A stretch of 64,000 bases of DNA from Salinibacterium sp. (lineage in GTDB: Bacteria; Actinomycetota; Actinomycetes; Actinomycetales; Microbacteriaceae): positions 1 through 64,000 of the forward strand of contig JADGNA010000023.1 of assembly GCA_015234465.1 (NCBI GenBank), read 5' to 3'. The position numbers and the translations under genes are program-made. This document shows positions 37,850-46,692 of this stretch, piece by piece. Under the pieces are notes generated by a model, which was not told where the DNA came from, did no database searches, and worked only from the letters and a program-made list of their open reading frames with translations. How positions within the stretch are numbered: the stretch's first letter is position 1; the number at the start of each line of letters is the position of its first letter.

Positions 37850-38310
37850 GCATGAGCATCGAGAAGCGCATGGCCGAGCTCGGCCTCGAACTGCCCGCCG
37901 TCGCCAAGCCCGTCGCGGCCTACGTGCCCGCCGTCGTCGCCGGCAACCACGTCTACACCTCCGGCCAGCTGCCCTTCGTCGACGGGGCGCTCCCCGCGAC
38001 CGGCAAGGTCGGCGCCTCCGTGACCGCCGAGGACGCCGCAGGCTATGCGCGGCAGTGCGCCCTCAATGCGCTCGCCGCCGCGGCATCCGTCATCGGCTCG
38101 CTCGACCGCGTCACGCGCGTCGTCAAGGTCGTCGGATTCGTCGCATCGGATGCCTCGTTCACGGGCCAGCCCACAGTCATCAACGGCGCCAGCGAACTGC
38201 TCGGCGAGGTCTTCGGCGAGATCGGCCAGCACGCGCGCAGCGCGGTCGGCGTGGCGGTGCTGCCGCTCGACTCGCCCGTCGAGGTGGAGCTCGTCCTCGA
38301 GTTCGCGTAG
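37846..38310 (+). CDS. RidA/YjgF-family protein
   Basis: 154 residues from the ATG at 37846; ATG 37852 is equally possible. The fold is read from GNHVYTSGQLPFVDG near the N-terminus, a central LNALAAAASVIGSLD and the C-terminal RSAVGVAVLPLDSPVEVELV. Family members are trimers that hydrolyse reactive enamine/imine intermediates. The conserved catalytic Arg (R-S-A-V near residue 134) is present. This is the longer YjgF subgroup often found in actinobacteria. Confidence 0.85.
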   Translation: MSMSIEKRMAELGLELPAVAKPVAAYVPAVVAGNHVYTSGQLPFVDGALPATGKVGASVTAEDAAGYARQCALNALAAAASVIGSLDRVTRVVKVVGFVASDASFTGQPTVINGASELLGEVFGEIGQHARSAVGVAVLPLDSPVEVELVLEFA

Positions 38311-38328
38311 CGCTCAGGCGCTGAATGC

Positions 38329-38371
38329 CGAGAACCTGCGCTTCCGAATCACTCGGTTGCGCAGGTTCTCG
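38329..38371. terminator. Bidirectional hairpin between RidA and acs
   Basis: A 13-bp perfect stem (38329-38341 with 38359-38371) with a 17-base loop, in the short gap between two convergent genes. Confidence 0.75.
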
Positions 38372-38384
38372 ACGCTGATTGGGG

Positions 38385-40382
38385 TCAGTCCTTCTTCGTG
38401 CCGCCGCTCAGCCGGTCACTGATCGCCTGCATGACGTGCGTGTCTGCGAGCGTCGTCGTGTCGCCCACCTGACGACCTTCGGCCACGTCGCGCAGCAGTC
38501 GGCGCATGATCTTGCCGGAACGGGTCTTGGGCAGCTCCGTGACGACGAAGATCTCGCGGGGGCGGGCGATCGCGCCGATCTGCTCGGCGACGTGGGCCCG
38601 CAGGATCCCGCTCGCCTCGTCGGCGGTCTGGGCATCCTCCTGGTCGGAGCGCAGGATGACGAACGCCACGACAGCCTGGCCGGTCGTCTCGTCGGAGGCA
38701 CCGACGACGGCGGACTCGGCGACGATCGGATGCGACACGAGGGCCGACTCGATCTCCGCTGTCGAGAGGCGGTGGCCCGAGACATTCATGACGTCGTCGA
38801 CGCGGCCGAGGAGCCAGATGTCGCCGTCCTCGTCGAGGCGCGCGCCGTCGCCGGCGAAGTACATGCGGCGGTTCTCCGCGCCCGGCAGGTCGAACTTCTC
38901 CCAGTAGGTCTCGATGAAGCGCTCGGGGTCGCCCCAGATGCCGCGCAGCATCGACGGCCACGGCTTGGTCACGACGAGGAGCCCGCCGTTGCCGTTGCCG
39001 ACGTGCTCGCCCGCGTCGTTCAGCACGTCGACGCTGATGCCGGGCATCGGCACCTGCGCTGAGCCGGGCTTGGCCTCCGTGATGCCGGGGAGGGCGGAGA
39101 TCATGATCGCGCCCGTCTCGGTCTGCCACCACGTGTCGACGATGGGGGCGCAGCCGCCGCCGATGACGTCGCGGTACCAGATCCACGCCTCGGGGTTGAT
39201 CGGTTCGCCGACCGAGCCGAGCAGGCGGATGCTCGAGAGGTCGTGCTCGTCTGGCACCTGCCGCCCGATCTTCATGAAGGAGCGGATGGCCGTTGGCGCC
39301 GTGTAGAAGATGCTCACCTTGTACTTCTCGATGAGCTCCCACCAGCGCCCCGGGTGCGGGCTGTCAGGCGTGCCCTCGTAGAGCACCTGCGTGGCGCCGT
39401 TGGCGAGCGGCCCGTAGACGACGTAGCTGTGGCCCGTGACCCAGCCGATGTCTGCCGTGCACCAGTAGACATCCGTCTCGGGCTTGAGGTCGAAGACGTA
39501 CTTGTGGGTGAAGGCGGCCTGCGTCAGGTAGCCGCCGCTCGTGTGCAGGATGCCCTTGGGCTTTCCCGTCGTGCCCGAGGTGTAGAGGATGTAGAGCGGG
39601 TGCTCGGCGTCGAAGGCCTCCGGCGTGTGCTCAGGCGCGGCCTTCTCGATCTGCTCGTGCCACCAGAGGTCGCGGTCGTCGTTCCATTCGATCTCGTTCT
39701 CGCCGCGCCGCACCACGATGACGTGCTCGACCGAGTGGGCGCCCTCCTTCGCGAGCGCCTCATCGACGGTCGGCTTGAGGGGCGAGACGCGTCCCTTGCG
39801 CCAGCCGCCATCGGCCGTGATGACGAGCTTGGCATCGGCGTCGTCGACGCGGGAACGGATGCTGTCGGCGCTGAAGCCGCCGAAGATGACAGAGTGCACG
39901 GCACCGATCCGGGCGACCGCGAGCATCGACACGACTGCCTCGGGGATCATCGGCATGTAGATCGCGACGCGGTCACCCGAGCGGATGCCCAGCTCGGTGA
40001 GCATGTTGGCCGCCTTCTTGACCTCCGCCGTCAGCTCCGCGTAGGTGATCGTGCGGCTGTCGCCAGGCTCGCCCTCCCAGTGGAACGCGACGCGCTCGCC
40101 GATGCCCGCCTCGACGTGGCGGTCGAGGCAGTTGTAGGCGACGTTGAGGCGGCCATCGGCAAACCAGCGGGCGAAGGGCGCGTTGTCCCAATCGAGCGTG
40201 CGCGTGAAGTCCTTGTCCCAGTGCAGCATGGTGCGTGCCTGCTCAGCCCAGAAGGCCTCGGGATCCTTCCGGCCGGCGTCGTAGAGCGAGGGGGAGGCGA
40301 CGGATGCAGCGGCGAACTCCTCGCTCGGAGGAAAGCGCCTGGTCTCGTGCTGCAGGTTGTCGATGTGGTCGCTCATGGTCAT
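38385..40382 (-). CDS. acs: Acetyl-CoA synthetase
   Basis: 665 residues from the ATG at 40382, 8 bases after AAAGGAG. AMP-forming adenylation motifs: YTSGTTGKPKGILHT, DTWWQTETG and YFAGDGARLDEDGD. The C-terminal PKTRSGKIMRRLLR holds the catalytic Lys that is commonly acetylated to switch the enzyme off. It activates acetate with ATP and CoA at low concentrations, complementing pta-ackA elsewhere in the window. Divergent from the 6C RNA and tad genes, a conserved arrangement in actinobacteria. Confidence 0.96.
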   Translation of the reverse strand: MTMSDHIDNLQHETRRFPPSEEFAAASVASPSLYDAGRKDPEAFWAEQARTMLHWDKDFTRTLDWDNAPFARWFADGRLNVAYNCLDRHVEAGIGERVAFHWEGEPGDSRTITYAELTAEVKKAANMLTELGIRSGDRVAIYMPMIPEAVVSMLAVARIGAVHSVIFGGFSADSIRSRVDDADAKLVITADGGWRKGRVSPLKPTVDEALAKEGAHSVEHVIVVRRGENEIEWNDDRDLWWHEQIEKAAPEHTPEAFDAEHPLYILYTSGTTGKPKGILHTSGGYLTQAAFTHKYVFDLKPETDVYWCTADIGWVTGHSYVVYGPLANGATQVLYEGTPDSPHPGRWWELIEKYKVSIFYTAPTAIRSFMKIGRQVPDEHDLSSIRLLGSVGEPINPEAWIWYRDVIGGGCAPIVDTWWQTETGAIMISALPGITEAKPGSAQVPMPGISVDVLNDAGEHVGNGNGGLLVVTKPWPSMLRGIWGDPERFIETYWEKFDLPGAENRRMYFAGDGARLDEDGDIWLLGRVDDVMNVSGHRLSTAEIESALVSHPIVAESAVVGASDETTGQAVVAFVILRSDQEDAQTADEASGILRAHVAEQIGAIARPREIFVVTELPKTRSGKIMRRLLRDVAEGRQVGDTTTLADTHVMQAISDRLSGGTKKD

Positions 40383-40494
40383 TCTCGGCGCTCCTTTGCG
40401 TAAGTCAGACAGGCAGTCAGCGGAGTGATTCTCGCATGCCGTTTTGAGACTAACCCGCAATGAAAATTCCTGTTGTGTTCCCTCGGCTCTGGGG

Positions 40495-40500
40495 TACACT
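40495..40500 (+). promoter_or_regulatory. -10 element of the 6C RNA (TACACT)
   Basis: TACACT predicts transcription from about 40507, 20 bases before the first 6C stem. Confidence 0.55.
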
Positions 40501-40506
40501 GTGAGC

Positions 40507-40611
40507 ACCGGATGTCAATTCGGCTTGCGGCGCATTCTAGTGATTCCCCCCAATCACGCGCCGCTGTGGCGGCGCCAGTTCCCCCCAACAGGCGCCGCCC
40601 CTCTCTTTTTA
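40507..40611 (+). ncRNA. 6C small RNA
   Basis: Two stem-loops each expose six cytosines. The first is GCGGCGC/GCGCCGC (40527-40533 with 40558-40564), continuing as GTGATT-CCCCCC-AATCAC (40540-40557). The second is GGCGGCGCC/GGCGCCGCC (40568-40576 with 40591-40599), with GTT-CCCCCC-AAC in the loop, followed by CTCTCTTTTT, so it doubles as the terminator. This matches the actinobacterial 6C RNA (B11 in Mycobacterium tuberculosis), which lies near the same tad genes. It regulates mRNAs by C-rich loop pairing. Confidence 0.9.
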
Positions 40612-40793
40612 ACGCGGCAGGTTCGGCGCTGTACCCCGAGGCGTTCGACCCTCTGCCGGGCTGTGCGCGGATCGGGGGACGATCACCCATTCCGCTGCCC
40701 GTCGAGGGGCCGCCGCATCCCCTCACAACTGCATCCGATGCGAGGCTCCCACAGTCCATCCCGGCCTCCGGATCGGTCATGCCCCTCGCCCCT
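40612..40793. other. Unassigned part of the acs-tadA intergenic region
   Basis: After the 6C terminator, about 180 bases remain without a supported gene, hairpin or repeat. The septum-site-determining gene (ssd/cpaE-like) that often precedes tadA here is absent. Confidence 0.4.
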
Positions 40794-40799
40794 TAACGT
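40794..40799 (+). promoter_or_regulatory. -10 element of tadA (TAACGT), leaderless
   Basis: TAACGT ends 6 bases before the ATG at 40806. Confidence 0.45.
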
Positions 40800-40805
40800 C
40801 TCGCC

Positions 40806-41834
40806 ATGACGATGCACAGCGCGCTTGCTCCCGCCCGTTTCGTTCCCGTTCGGGAGGGAGCGGAGCCTCCCGAGACGGCAGCGCAGCAGGCTGCGCCGAG
40901 GCTCAGCCAGGCGCAGCTCGACTCCTTCGGGCCGCTCGCCCGATTCGTCGTCGACGACGAGGTGACCGACGTCTTCGTCAACGGATACCGCGACGTCTGG
41001 GTCGACCGGGGCGCGGGGGCGAGCCATGCCGGGCCCGTCGGCATGAGCGAGCCCGAGCTGCGCGCCCTCGCGGTCGCCCTCATCTCGCAGGGAGGCCGCC
41101 ATGTCGATGAGGCGAGTCCCTGTGTCGACGTGCGCCTTGGCGGTGGCATCCGCGTGCATGCCGTGCTGCCGCCGATCTCGACGGGCGGCTGCCTGCTCTC
41201 GATCCGCATCCCGCGACGGGGCCACGTCAGTCTTACGCGGCTCGAATCGAGCGGTTTCTTCTCGGCCGTGCCGGTGGCCCGGGTGCGGGCCCTCGTCACG
41301 GCGCGGGCCAACATCCTGTTGACGGGAGCGGGCGGCAGCGGCAAGACGACCCTCCTCGCGGCCCTCCTCGGGGCCGCGGACGACGGCGACCGCATCATCG
41401 CGATCGAAGACGTCGCCGAGCTGCAGGTCGAGCATCCGCACTTCGTCTCGCTCGAGGCGCGGCAGGCCAACCTCGAGGGCGCGGGCGAGGTCGGCCTGAC
41501 CCGCCTGCTGAGGGAGGCGCTCCGGATGCGTCCCGACCGGCTCGTGCTGGGCGAGTGCCGCGGCGCCGAGGTGCGCGAACTGCTCGCCGCCCTCAACACG
41601 GGACATGACGGCGGCGCCGGCACCCTCCACGCCAACTCGCTCTCGGATGTTCCGGCACGCCTCGAGGCGCTCGGCGCGCTCGCCGGGATGGGGCCGGATG
41701 CCGTCGCGCGGCAGGCGGTGAGCGCCATCGGCAGCGTGCTCCACCTGGTGCGTGACGCCAAGGGACGCAGGCTCGAGAGCATCGGCAGGCTCGTGCTCGA
41801 CGAGCGTGACCGTCTCGCGGTGGTCGAGGAATGA
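40806..41834 (+). CDS. TadA-family pilus assembly/secretion ATPase
   Basis: 342 residues. Walker A TGAGGSGKTT (residues ~175-184), Asp box IIAIEDVAEL, Walker B RPDRLVLGECRGAEV and the His box TGHDGGAGTLHANS, as in GspE/TadA ATPases. It lacks the long N-terminal region of classical TadA but has the DVFVNGYRDVWVDRG subdomain. It powers assembly of Flp-type pili. It is the first gene of a compact tad operon, overlapping the next gene by ATGA. Confidence 0.92.
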   Translation: MTMHSALAPARFVPVREGAEPPETAAQQAAPRLSQAQLDSFGPLARFVVDDEVTDVFVNGYRDVWVDRGAGASHAGPVGMSEPELRALAVALISQGGRHVDEASPCVDVRLGGGIRVHAVLPPISTGGCLLSIRIPRRGHVSLTRLESSGFFSAVPVARVRALVTARANILLTGAGGSGKTTLLAALLGAADDGDRIIAIEDVAELQVEHPHFVSLEARQANLEGAGEVGLTRLLREALRMRPDRLVLGECRGAEVRELLAALNTGHDGGAGTLHANSLSDVPARLEALGALAGMGPDAVARQAVSAIGSVLHLVRDAKGRRLESIGRLVLDERDRLAVVEE

Positions 41835-42790
41835 GCGTGGCGGAACGGGACACGGAGGATGTCGCGGCCCTCGCTCGTCGCCTCGCCGTCCTGCTGGCGG
41901 CTGGCACGGCGCCCGCCTCGGCGTGGACCCACGTCGCCGAGTCCGCCGGGTCGCCGCCGCGAGTGCAGCGGGTGGCGGCATTCGTCGCCGAGGGCTTCAC
42001 GGTTCCCGAGGCGATCCTCGTGAGCGTGCGGGCCGTCGAGAGGGAGCCGCCCGCGCGGCAACGCGCAGTCTCTCAACACACGGATGCCGCGTGGCTCGCG
42101 ATCGCCGCAGCATGGCAGGTCGCCTCCGACGCGGGTGCCCCGCTCGCCGGCACGCTCGAGTCGGTCGCTGATGCGCTGCGCGACGTCGAGCAGACGGAGC
42201 GCGAGGTCGCGACCGCGCTCGCGGGGCCCGCGTCGACATCGAAGCTCGTCATGGTGCTCCCCGGCATCGGACTGCTCTTCGGTGCCGCGCTTGGCTTCGA
42301 TACGTTCACCGTGCTCGCGACGACACCGGCCGGGTGGGCATGTCTCCTGATCGGCTCCGCACTCCTTCTCGCCGGTCGCGCCTGGACCCGACGCCTGCTC
42401 GGCGCTGCAGGACGCCGGAGCACGACGCCCGGCCTCGAGCTCGACCTACTCGCGATCGCGGTCGGTGGCGGCGCATCCGTCGACCGTGCCCGCGAGGCGG
42501 TGCGGGCCGCGCTCGAGCGATGCCAACTGCCCGTGGGTGACCTCGCGCTCGCCGAGGAGACGCTCGACCTGAGCCAGCGTGCCGGCGTGCCGGCAGCGGG
42601 CCTCCTCAGGGCCGAGGCGTCGCAGCAGCGGTCCAGGGCTCGCGGCGATGGTGCACGGGCGGCCGCGAAGCTCGGGGTCACACTCATGCTCCCGCTCGGC
42701 GCCTGCATCCTCCCCGCCTTCGTCGCTGTGGGGGTCGTGCCGCTCATGATCGCGGTCATCTCCTCGAGCCTCGGCACGCTGCCCGCGTGA
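41831..42790 (+). CDS. Tad membrane platform protein, apparent TadB-TadC fusion
   Basis: 319 residues. The first half has a TadB-like type II secretion F domain (TEREVATALAGPASTSKLVM then PGIGLLFGAALG). The second half has a second, TadC-like domain (LDLLAIAVGGGASVDRAREA; KLGVTLMLPLGACILPAFVA) with terminal membrane helices. In mycobacteria these are two genes (Rv3658c and Rv3657c); here one gene appears to cover both. It anchors the ATPase at the inner membrane. Confidence 0.8.
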   Translation: MSVAERDTEDVAALARRLAVLLAAGTAPASAWTHVAESAGSPPRVQRVAAFVAEGFTVPEAILVSVRAVEREPPARQRAVSQHTDAAWLAIAAAWQVASDAGAPLAGTLESVADALRDVEQTEREVATALAGPASTSKLVMVLPGIGLLFGAALGFDTFTVLATTPAGWACLLIGSALLLAGRAWTRRLLGAAGRRSTTPGLELDLLAIAVGGGASVDRAREAVRAALERCQLPVGDLALAEETLDLSQRAGVPAAGLLRAEASQQRSRARGDGARAAAKLGVTLMLPLGACILPAFVAVGVVPLMIAVISSSLGTLPA

Positions 42791-42903
42791 CCATCACGCC
42801 CACCCACAGGGCACGGCATCCGCGTTCTCCACCGTTCCTGTCGAGACAGCAGCGAGGCCGCGGCAGAGACCGAACTCTGGAAGCCCATAGAGAAAGGACA
42901 CCC

Positions 42904-43137
42904 ATGCACGACACGACCACTTCTTTCTGCCGGGGCCCGCTGCGCCGGGCTTGGGCGAGGCTCGCCCGCATCGGCACCGCCCTCCGACGCGAGCGAGGCG
43001 CTGCCACCGCGGAGTACGCGATCGTCATCATGGCGGCCGTCGGCTTCGCGGGGCTGCTCGTCGTCATCATGCGCAGCGAAGCGGTGCGCACGATCCTGAC
43101 GGACCTCGTGCAGAGCGCGCTCACGTCCGGCGGATGA
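42904..43137 (+). CDS. DUF4244 protein, Flp-pilin-like prepilin
   Basis: 77 residues from the ATG at 42904, after AAAGGA. A basic leader is followed by ERGAATAEYAIVIMAAVGFA: Gly at -1 and Glu at +5 of the predicted prepilin cleavage site, then a hydrophobic helix. This is the Flp major-pilin pattern, so it is the probable pilus subunit. The 113-base gap before it is the only non-overlapping junction in the operon and may allow separate expression. Confidence 0.85.
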   Translation: MHDTTTSFCRGPLRRAWARLARIGTALRRERGAATAEYAIVIMAAVGFAGLLVVIMRSEAVRTILTDLVQSALTSGG

Positions 43138-43466
43138 TACGCGCAGGCGAGAGGGGCAGCGTCACGGCGGAACTCGTCGTGGCGTTGCCCGCCGTCGCCC
43201 TCGTGCTGGCGCTCTGCCTCGCGGGCATGAACCTCGGCATGGCGGCGATGGCGGTGCAGGATGCCGCGGCGGCCGCCGCCCGGTCCCTCGCGCGCGGTGA
43301 AGCCGAGTCGGCCGCGGCCGCACGGGCCGCCGCAGCGGCTCCCGGTTCGGCCATCGCGAGCATCAGCCGCGGCGAACTCGTGTGCGTCACGGTGACGAGA
43401 CGCGGACTCCCGGCGCTCCCCATGTCGGTCAGCGGCACCGCGTGCTCCCTGGCGGGTGGCGCGTGA
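43134..43466 (+). CDS. TadE-like pseudopilin
   Basis: 110 residues from the ATG overlapping the DUF4244 stop (ATGA). The N-terminal RGSVTAELVVALPAVALVLA has Glu at +5 after Gly, the TadE processing site, then a helix and an Ala-rich soluble part with two Cys. It is a minor pilin-like component of the Tad machine. Confidence 0.85.
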   Translation: MIRAGERGSVTAELVVALPAVALVLALCLAGMNLGMAAMAVQDAAAAAARSLARGEAESAAAARAAAAAPGSAIASISRGELVCVTVTRRGLPALPMSVSGTACSLAGGA

Positions 43467-43813
43467 AGTTCCTGGCTGCGGAGAACGGCGCCGGCTCCGT
43501 CCTGGTCGTCGCCCTCGTGGCCACACTCATGGCGACGACGCTCCTCATCGCGCCGCTCATGGCCGCCCACATCGACAGCGCGAAGGCGGCGACAGCAGCG
43601 GATGCCGCGGCGCTCGCCGCCGCCGATACCGCCGTCGGCATCGTGCCAGGTGCGCCGTGCACCAACGCTGCCCGCACGGCCCAGGCGAATGGCGCGAGCC
43701 TCACCGGATGCCGGGTGGACGGCCTCGTCGCGACGGTTGCCGTGAGCCGGGCATCCGGACCCTTCGCGGCGACCGCCACGGCGACCGCGGGGCCTCCCGG
43801 AACGGCCCCCTGA
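43463..43813 (+). CDS. Rv3654c-like TadE/TadG-related protein
   Basis: 116 residues from the GTG at 43463 (GTGA overlap). The N-terminus ENGAGSVLVVALVATLMATT has a Gly followed by a hydrophobic helix, but the +5 Glu of true prepilins is replaced by Val, as in the Rv3654c group. It has two Cys in the soluble part. Last gene of the tad operon; no prepilin peptidase is encoded here. Confidence 0.8.
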   Translation: MKFLAAENGAGSVLVVALVATLMATTLLIAPLMAAHIDSAKAATAADAAALAAADTAVGIVPGAPCTNAARTAQANGASLTGCRVDGLVATVAVSRASGPFAATATATAGPPGTAP

Positions 43814-43929
43814 CCGTGGGCACAGGGAATCTCTGTGTATGGTGTCGGTTGTCGGCCCAACGAACGTGGCCGGGGACTGGTGCGCAGCGAGAGGCTGCCC
43901 GGTCAATGCGAAACCCCACGAGGAGTCCG

Positions 43930-46692
43930 GTGTCCGGAACCAAGAAGCTTGTCATCGTCGAGTCACCGGCGAAGGCGAAGACGATCGCCCAGTACCTCGG
44001 CGACGGTTATGAGGTGCAGGCCTCAGTCGGGCACATCCGTGACCTCATCGAGCCGCGCAACCTGCCGGCCGACAAGAAGAAGGGCTTCCTCGGCAAGTTC
44101 TCGATCGACGTCGAGAACGACTTCCTTCCCTATTACGTCGTCTCCGACCAGAAGAAGAAGACCGTCGCAGACCTCAAGCGCGCCCTCAAGGACGCCGACG
44201 AGCTCTACCTCGCAACTGATGAGGACCGCGAGGGAGAGGCCATCGCGTGGCACCTGCTCGAGGTGCTGAAGCCCAAGGTGCCCGTCAAGCGCATGGTGTT
44301 CCACGAGATCACGCAGGATGCGATCCAGCGCGCCCAGGAGAACCCGCGCGACCTCGACACCGCCCTCGTCGACGCACAGGAGACCCGTCGCATCCTCGAC
44401 CGTCTCTACGGTTACGAGATCTCGCCCGTGCTGTGGCGCAAGGTCGGACCAGGCCTCTCCGCCGGTCGCGTGCAGTCCGCCGCCACCCGCCTCGTGGTCG
44501 ACCGCGAGCGCGAGCGGCTCGCGTTCGTCGCCGCCAGCTACTGGGACCTCACAGCGCTCCTCGCGCCGCAGGGCGACGGGCAGAACTTCGAGTCGCGCCT
44601 CGTGCGCATCAACGGCGAACGCATCGCGACCGGTCGCGACTTCGACGACAAGGGCAACCTGAAGTCGGGCGTGCGCACCCTCGACGAGGCGTCGGCCAAG
44701 ACGCTCGCGGATGCGCTGCGGAGCTCCGAGGCATCCGTCGTCGTCAAGTCGGTCGAGTCGAAGCCCTACACGCGCCGGCCCGCCGCGCCCTTCAGCACCT
44801 CGACCCTGCAGCAGGAGGCCGCGCGCAAGCTGCGCTTCTCGGCCCGGCAGACCATGAGTGTGGCCCAGTCGCTCTATGAGAACGGCTACATCACGTACAT
44901 GCGTACGGATTCGCTCAACCTCTCGCAGCAGGCGGTCGCGGCCGCCCGTGCGCAGGCGAAGGCGCTCTACGGTGCCGACACGGTGCCCGAGAAGCCACGC
45001 GCCTACGCCAGCAAGAGCAAGAACGCACAGGAGGCGCACGAGGCGATCCGTCCCTCGGGTGACACCTTCCGCACACCCTCGGAGTTCGAGGGCACGCTGC
45101 GCGGCAACGAGTGGAAGCTCTACGACCTCATCTGGAAGCGCACGGTCGCCTCGCAGATGGCGGATGCGAAGGGAGTCACGGCATCCGTCGCCATCGCCGC
45201 CACGGTCGCGGACGGCACCGTCGCGGAGTTCAGCGCCTCGGGCACCGTCATCACCTTCCGCGGCTTCCTGCAGGCCTACGAGGAGAGCCGCGACGAGGAG
45301 CGCAACGACACCGCAGAGGCCAAGGAGGCGAAGCTCCCGCCGCTCGAGGAGGGGCAGGAGCTGACGGTCGTCGAGACCGAGCCGAAGGGCCACGAGACGA
45401 GCCCGCCGCCGCGCTACACGGAGGCGAGCCTCGTCAAGACGCTCGAGGAGCTCGGCATCGGGCGACCCTCGACCTATGCCGCCATCATCTCGACCATCGT
45501 CGACCGCGGCTATGTGACCCCGCGCGGCACGGCGCTCGTGCCGAGCTGGATCGCCTTCTCGGTCGTTCGCCTGCTGGAGCAGTACTTCGGCGACCTCGTC
45601 GAATACGACTTCACGGCGGCGATGGAGAATGACCTCGACCGCATCGCCGGCGGCGACCAGGATCGCGTCGAGTGGCTCAAGGGCTTCTACTTCGGCAGTG
45701 AGGGCCACCGAGGCCTGCGCACCGTGATCGACAACCTGGGCGAGATCGACGCGCGGGAGATCAACTCGATCGAGATCGCCGACGGCATCACGCTGCGCAT
45801 CGGCAAGTACGGCCCCTACCTCGAGGTTCCCGGCGACGACCCGGAGACCCCGCGGCGCGTCAACCTCCCGCAGGACCTCGCTCCCGACGAGCTGACGGCC
45901 GCGAAGGCGCAGGAACTGATCGACGCCCCCGTCGTCGGCGACCGCGTCATCGGCGTCAACCCGGAGAACGGCAAGAACATCGTTGCGAAGGACGGCCGCT
46001 TCGGCCCCTACGTGACGGAACTCGACCCCGAGCCCGAGGAGGAGCTCGTCGTCGACTCCGCGACGGGCGAGGTAGCGGATGCCCCCGCCAAGAAGGCGCC
46101 CGCCAAGAAGAAGGCGGCGGCACCCAAGCCCCGCACGGCATCCCTCTTCAAGTCGATGGACCTGGCGACGATCGACCTCGACACGGCGCTCCGCCTGCTC
46201 GACCTGCCCCGCGTCGTGGGCGCCGACCCCGAGTCGGGCGAGGAGATCACGGCCCAGAACGGTCGCTACGGCCCCTACCTTAAGAAGGGCACCGACACCC
46301 GCACGCTGCCGAGTGAGGACCAGATCTTCGAGATCGACCTCGCTGGCGCTGTTGAGCTCTTTGCGCAGCCCAAGTACGGCGCGCGCAAGGCGTCGAGCGC
46401 CCTCAAGGAGTTCGACGCTGACCCCGAGAGCGGCAAGCCGATCAAGGTCAAGGACGGTCGCTTCGGCCCCTACGTCACCGACGGCGTGACCAACGCGACC
46501 ATCCCTCGGGGCGAGACGGTCGAGGAGATCGACTTCGAGCGCGCGGTGCAGCTGCTGGCCGACAAGCGGGCCAAGGGTCCGGCGAGGAAGCCCGCCAAGA
46601 AGGCTCCGGCGAAGAAGGCTCCCGCCAAGAAGGCGACGACGGCGAAGAAGCCTGCGGCGAAGAAGGCCGCCCCCAAGAAGAAGGCAGAGTAG
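43930..46692 (+). CDS. topA: DNA topoisomerase I
   Basis: 920 residues from the GTG at 43930, after GAGGAG; an ATG at 43906 would add eight residues. TOPRIM domain (LVIVESPAKAKTIAQYL; ATDEDREGEAIAWHL), the catalytic Tyr in ITYMRTDSLNLS, then repeated topoisomerase C-terminal modules (GRFGPYV occurs twice, GRYGPYL once) and a Lys/Ala-rich tail of ~40 residues that binds DNA, as in mycobacterial TopA. It relaxes negative supercoils. Cotranscribed with tmk. Confidence 0.96.
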   Translation: MSGTKKLVIVESPAKAKTIAQYLGDGYEVQASVGHIRDLIEPRNLPADKKKGFLGKFSIDVENDFLPYYVVSDQKKKTVADLKRALKDADELYLATDEDREGEAIAWHLLEVLKPKVPVKRMVFHEITQDAIQRAQENPRDLDTALVDAQETRRILDRLYGYEISPVLWRKVGPGLSAGRVQSAATRLVVDRERERLAFVAASYWDLTALLAPQGDGQNFESRLVRINGERIATGRDFDDKGNLKSGVRTLDEASAKTLADALRSSEASVVVKSVESKPYTRRPAAPFSTSTLQQEAARKLRFSARQTMSVAQSLYENGYITYMRTDSLNLSQQAVAAARAQAKALYGADTVPEKPRAYASKSKNAQEAHEAIRPSGDTFRTPSEFEGTLRGNEWKLYDLIWKRTVASQMADAKGVTASVAIAATVADGTVAEFSASGTVITFRGFLQAYEESRDEERNDTAEAKEAKLPPLEEGQELTVVETEPKGHETSPPPRYTEASLVKTLEELGIGRPSTYAAIISTIVDRGYVTPRGTALVPSWIAFSVVRLLEQYFGDLVEYDFTAAMENDLDRIAGGDQDRVEWLKGFYFGSEGHRGLRTVIDNLGEIDAREINSIEIADGITLRIGKYGPYLEVPGDDPETPRRVNLPQDLAPDELTAAKAQELIDAPVVGDRVIGVNPENGKNIVAKDGRFGPYVTELDPEPEEELVVDSATGEVADAPAKKAPAKKKAAAPKPRTASLFKSMDLATIDLDTALRLLDLPRVVGADPESGEEITAQNGRYGPYLKKGTDTRTLPSEDQIFEIDLAGAVELFAQPKYGARKASSALKEFDADPESGKPIKVKDGRFGPYVTDGVTNATIPRGETVEEIDFERAVQLLADKRAKGPARKPAKKAPAKKAPAKKATTAKKPAAKKAAPKKKAE

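Noticed and set aside
43456-43929. Upstream extension of topA to 43456
   Set aside because: The added residues are shadow of the Rv3654c-like gene; the recognisable protein starts at 43906-43930 behind GAGGAG.
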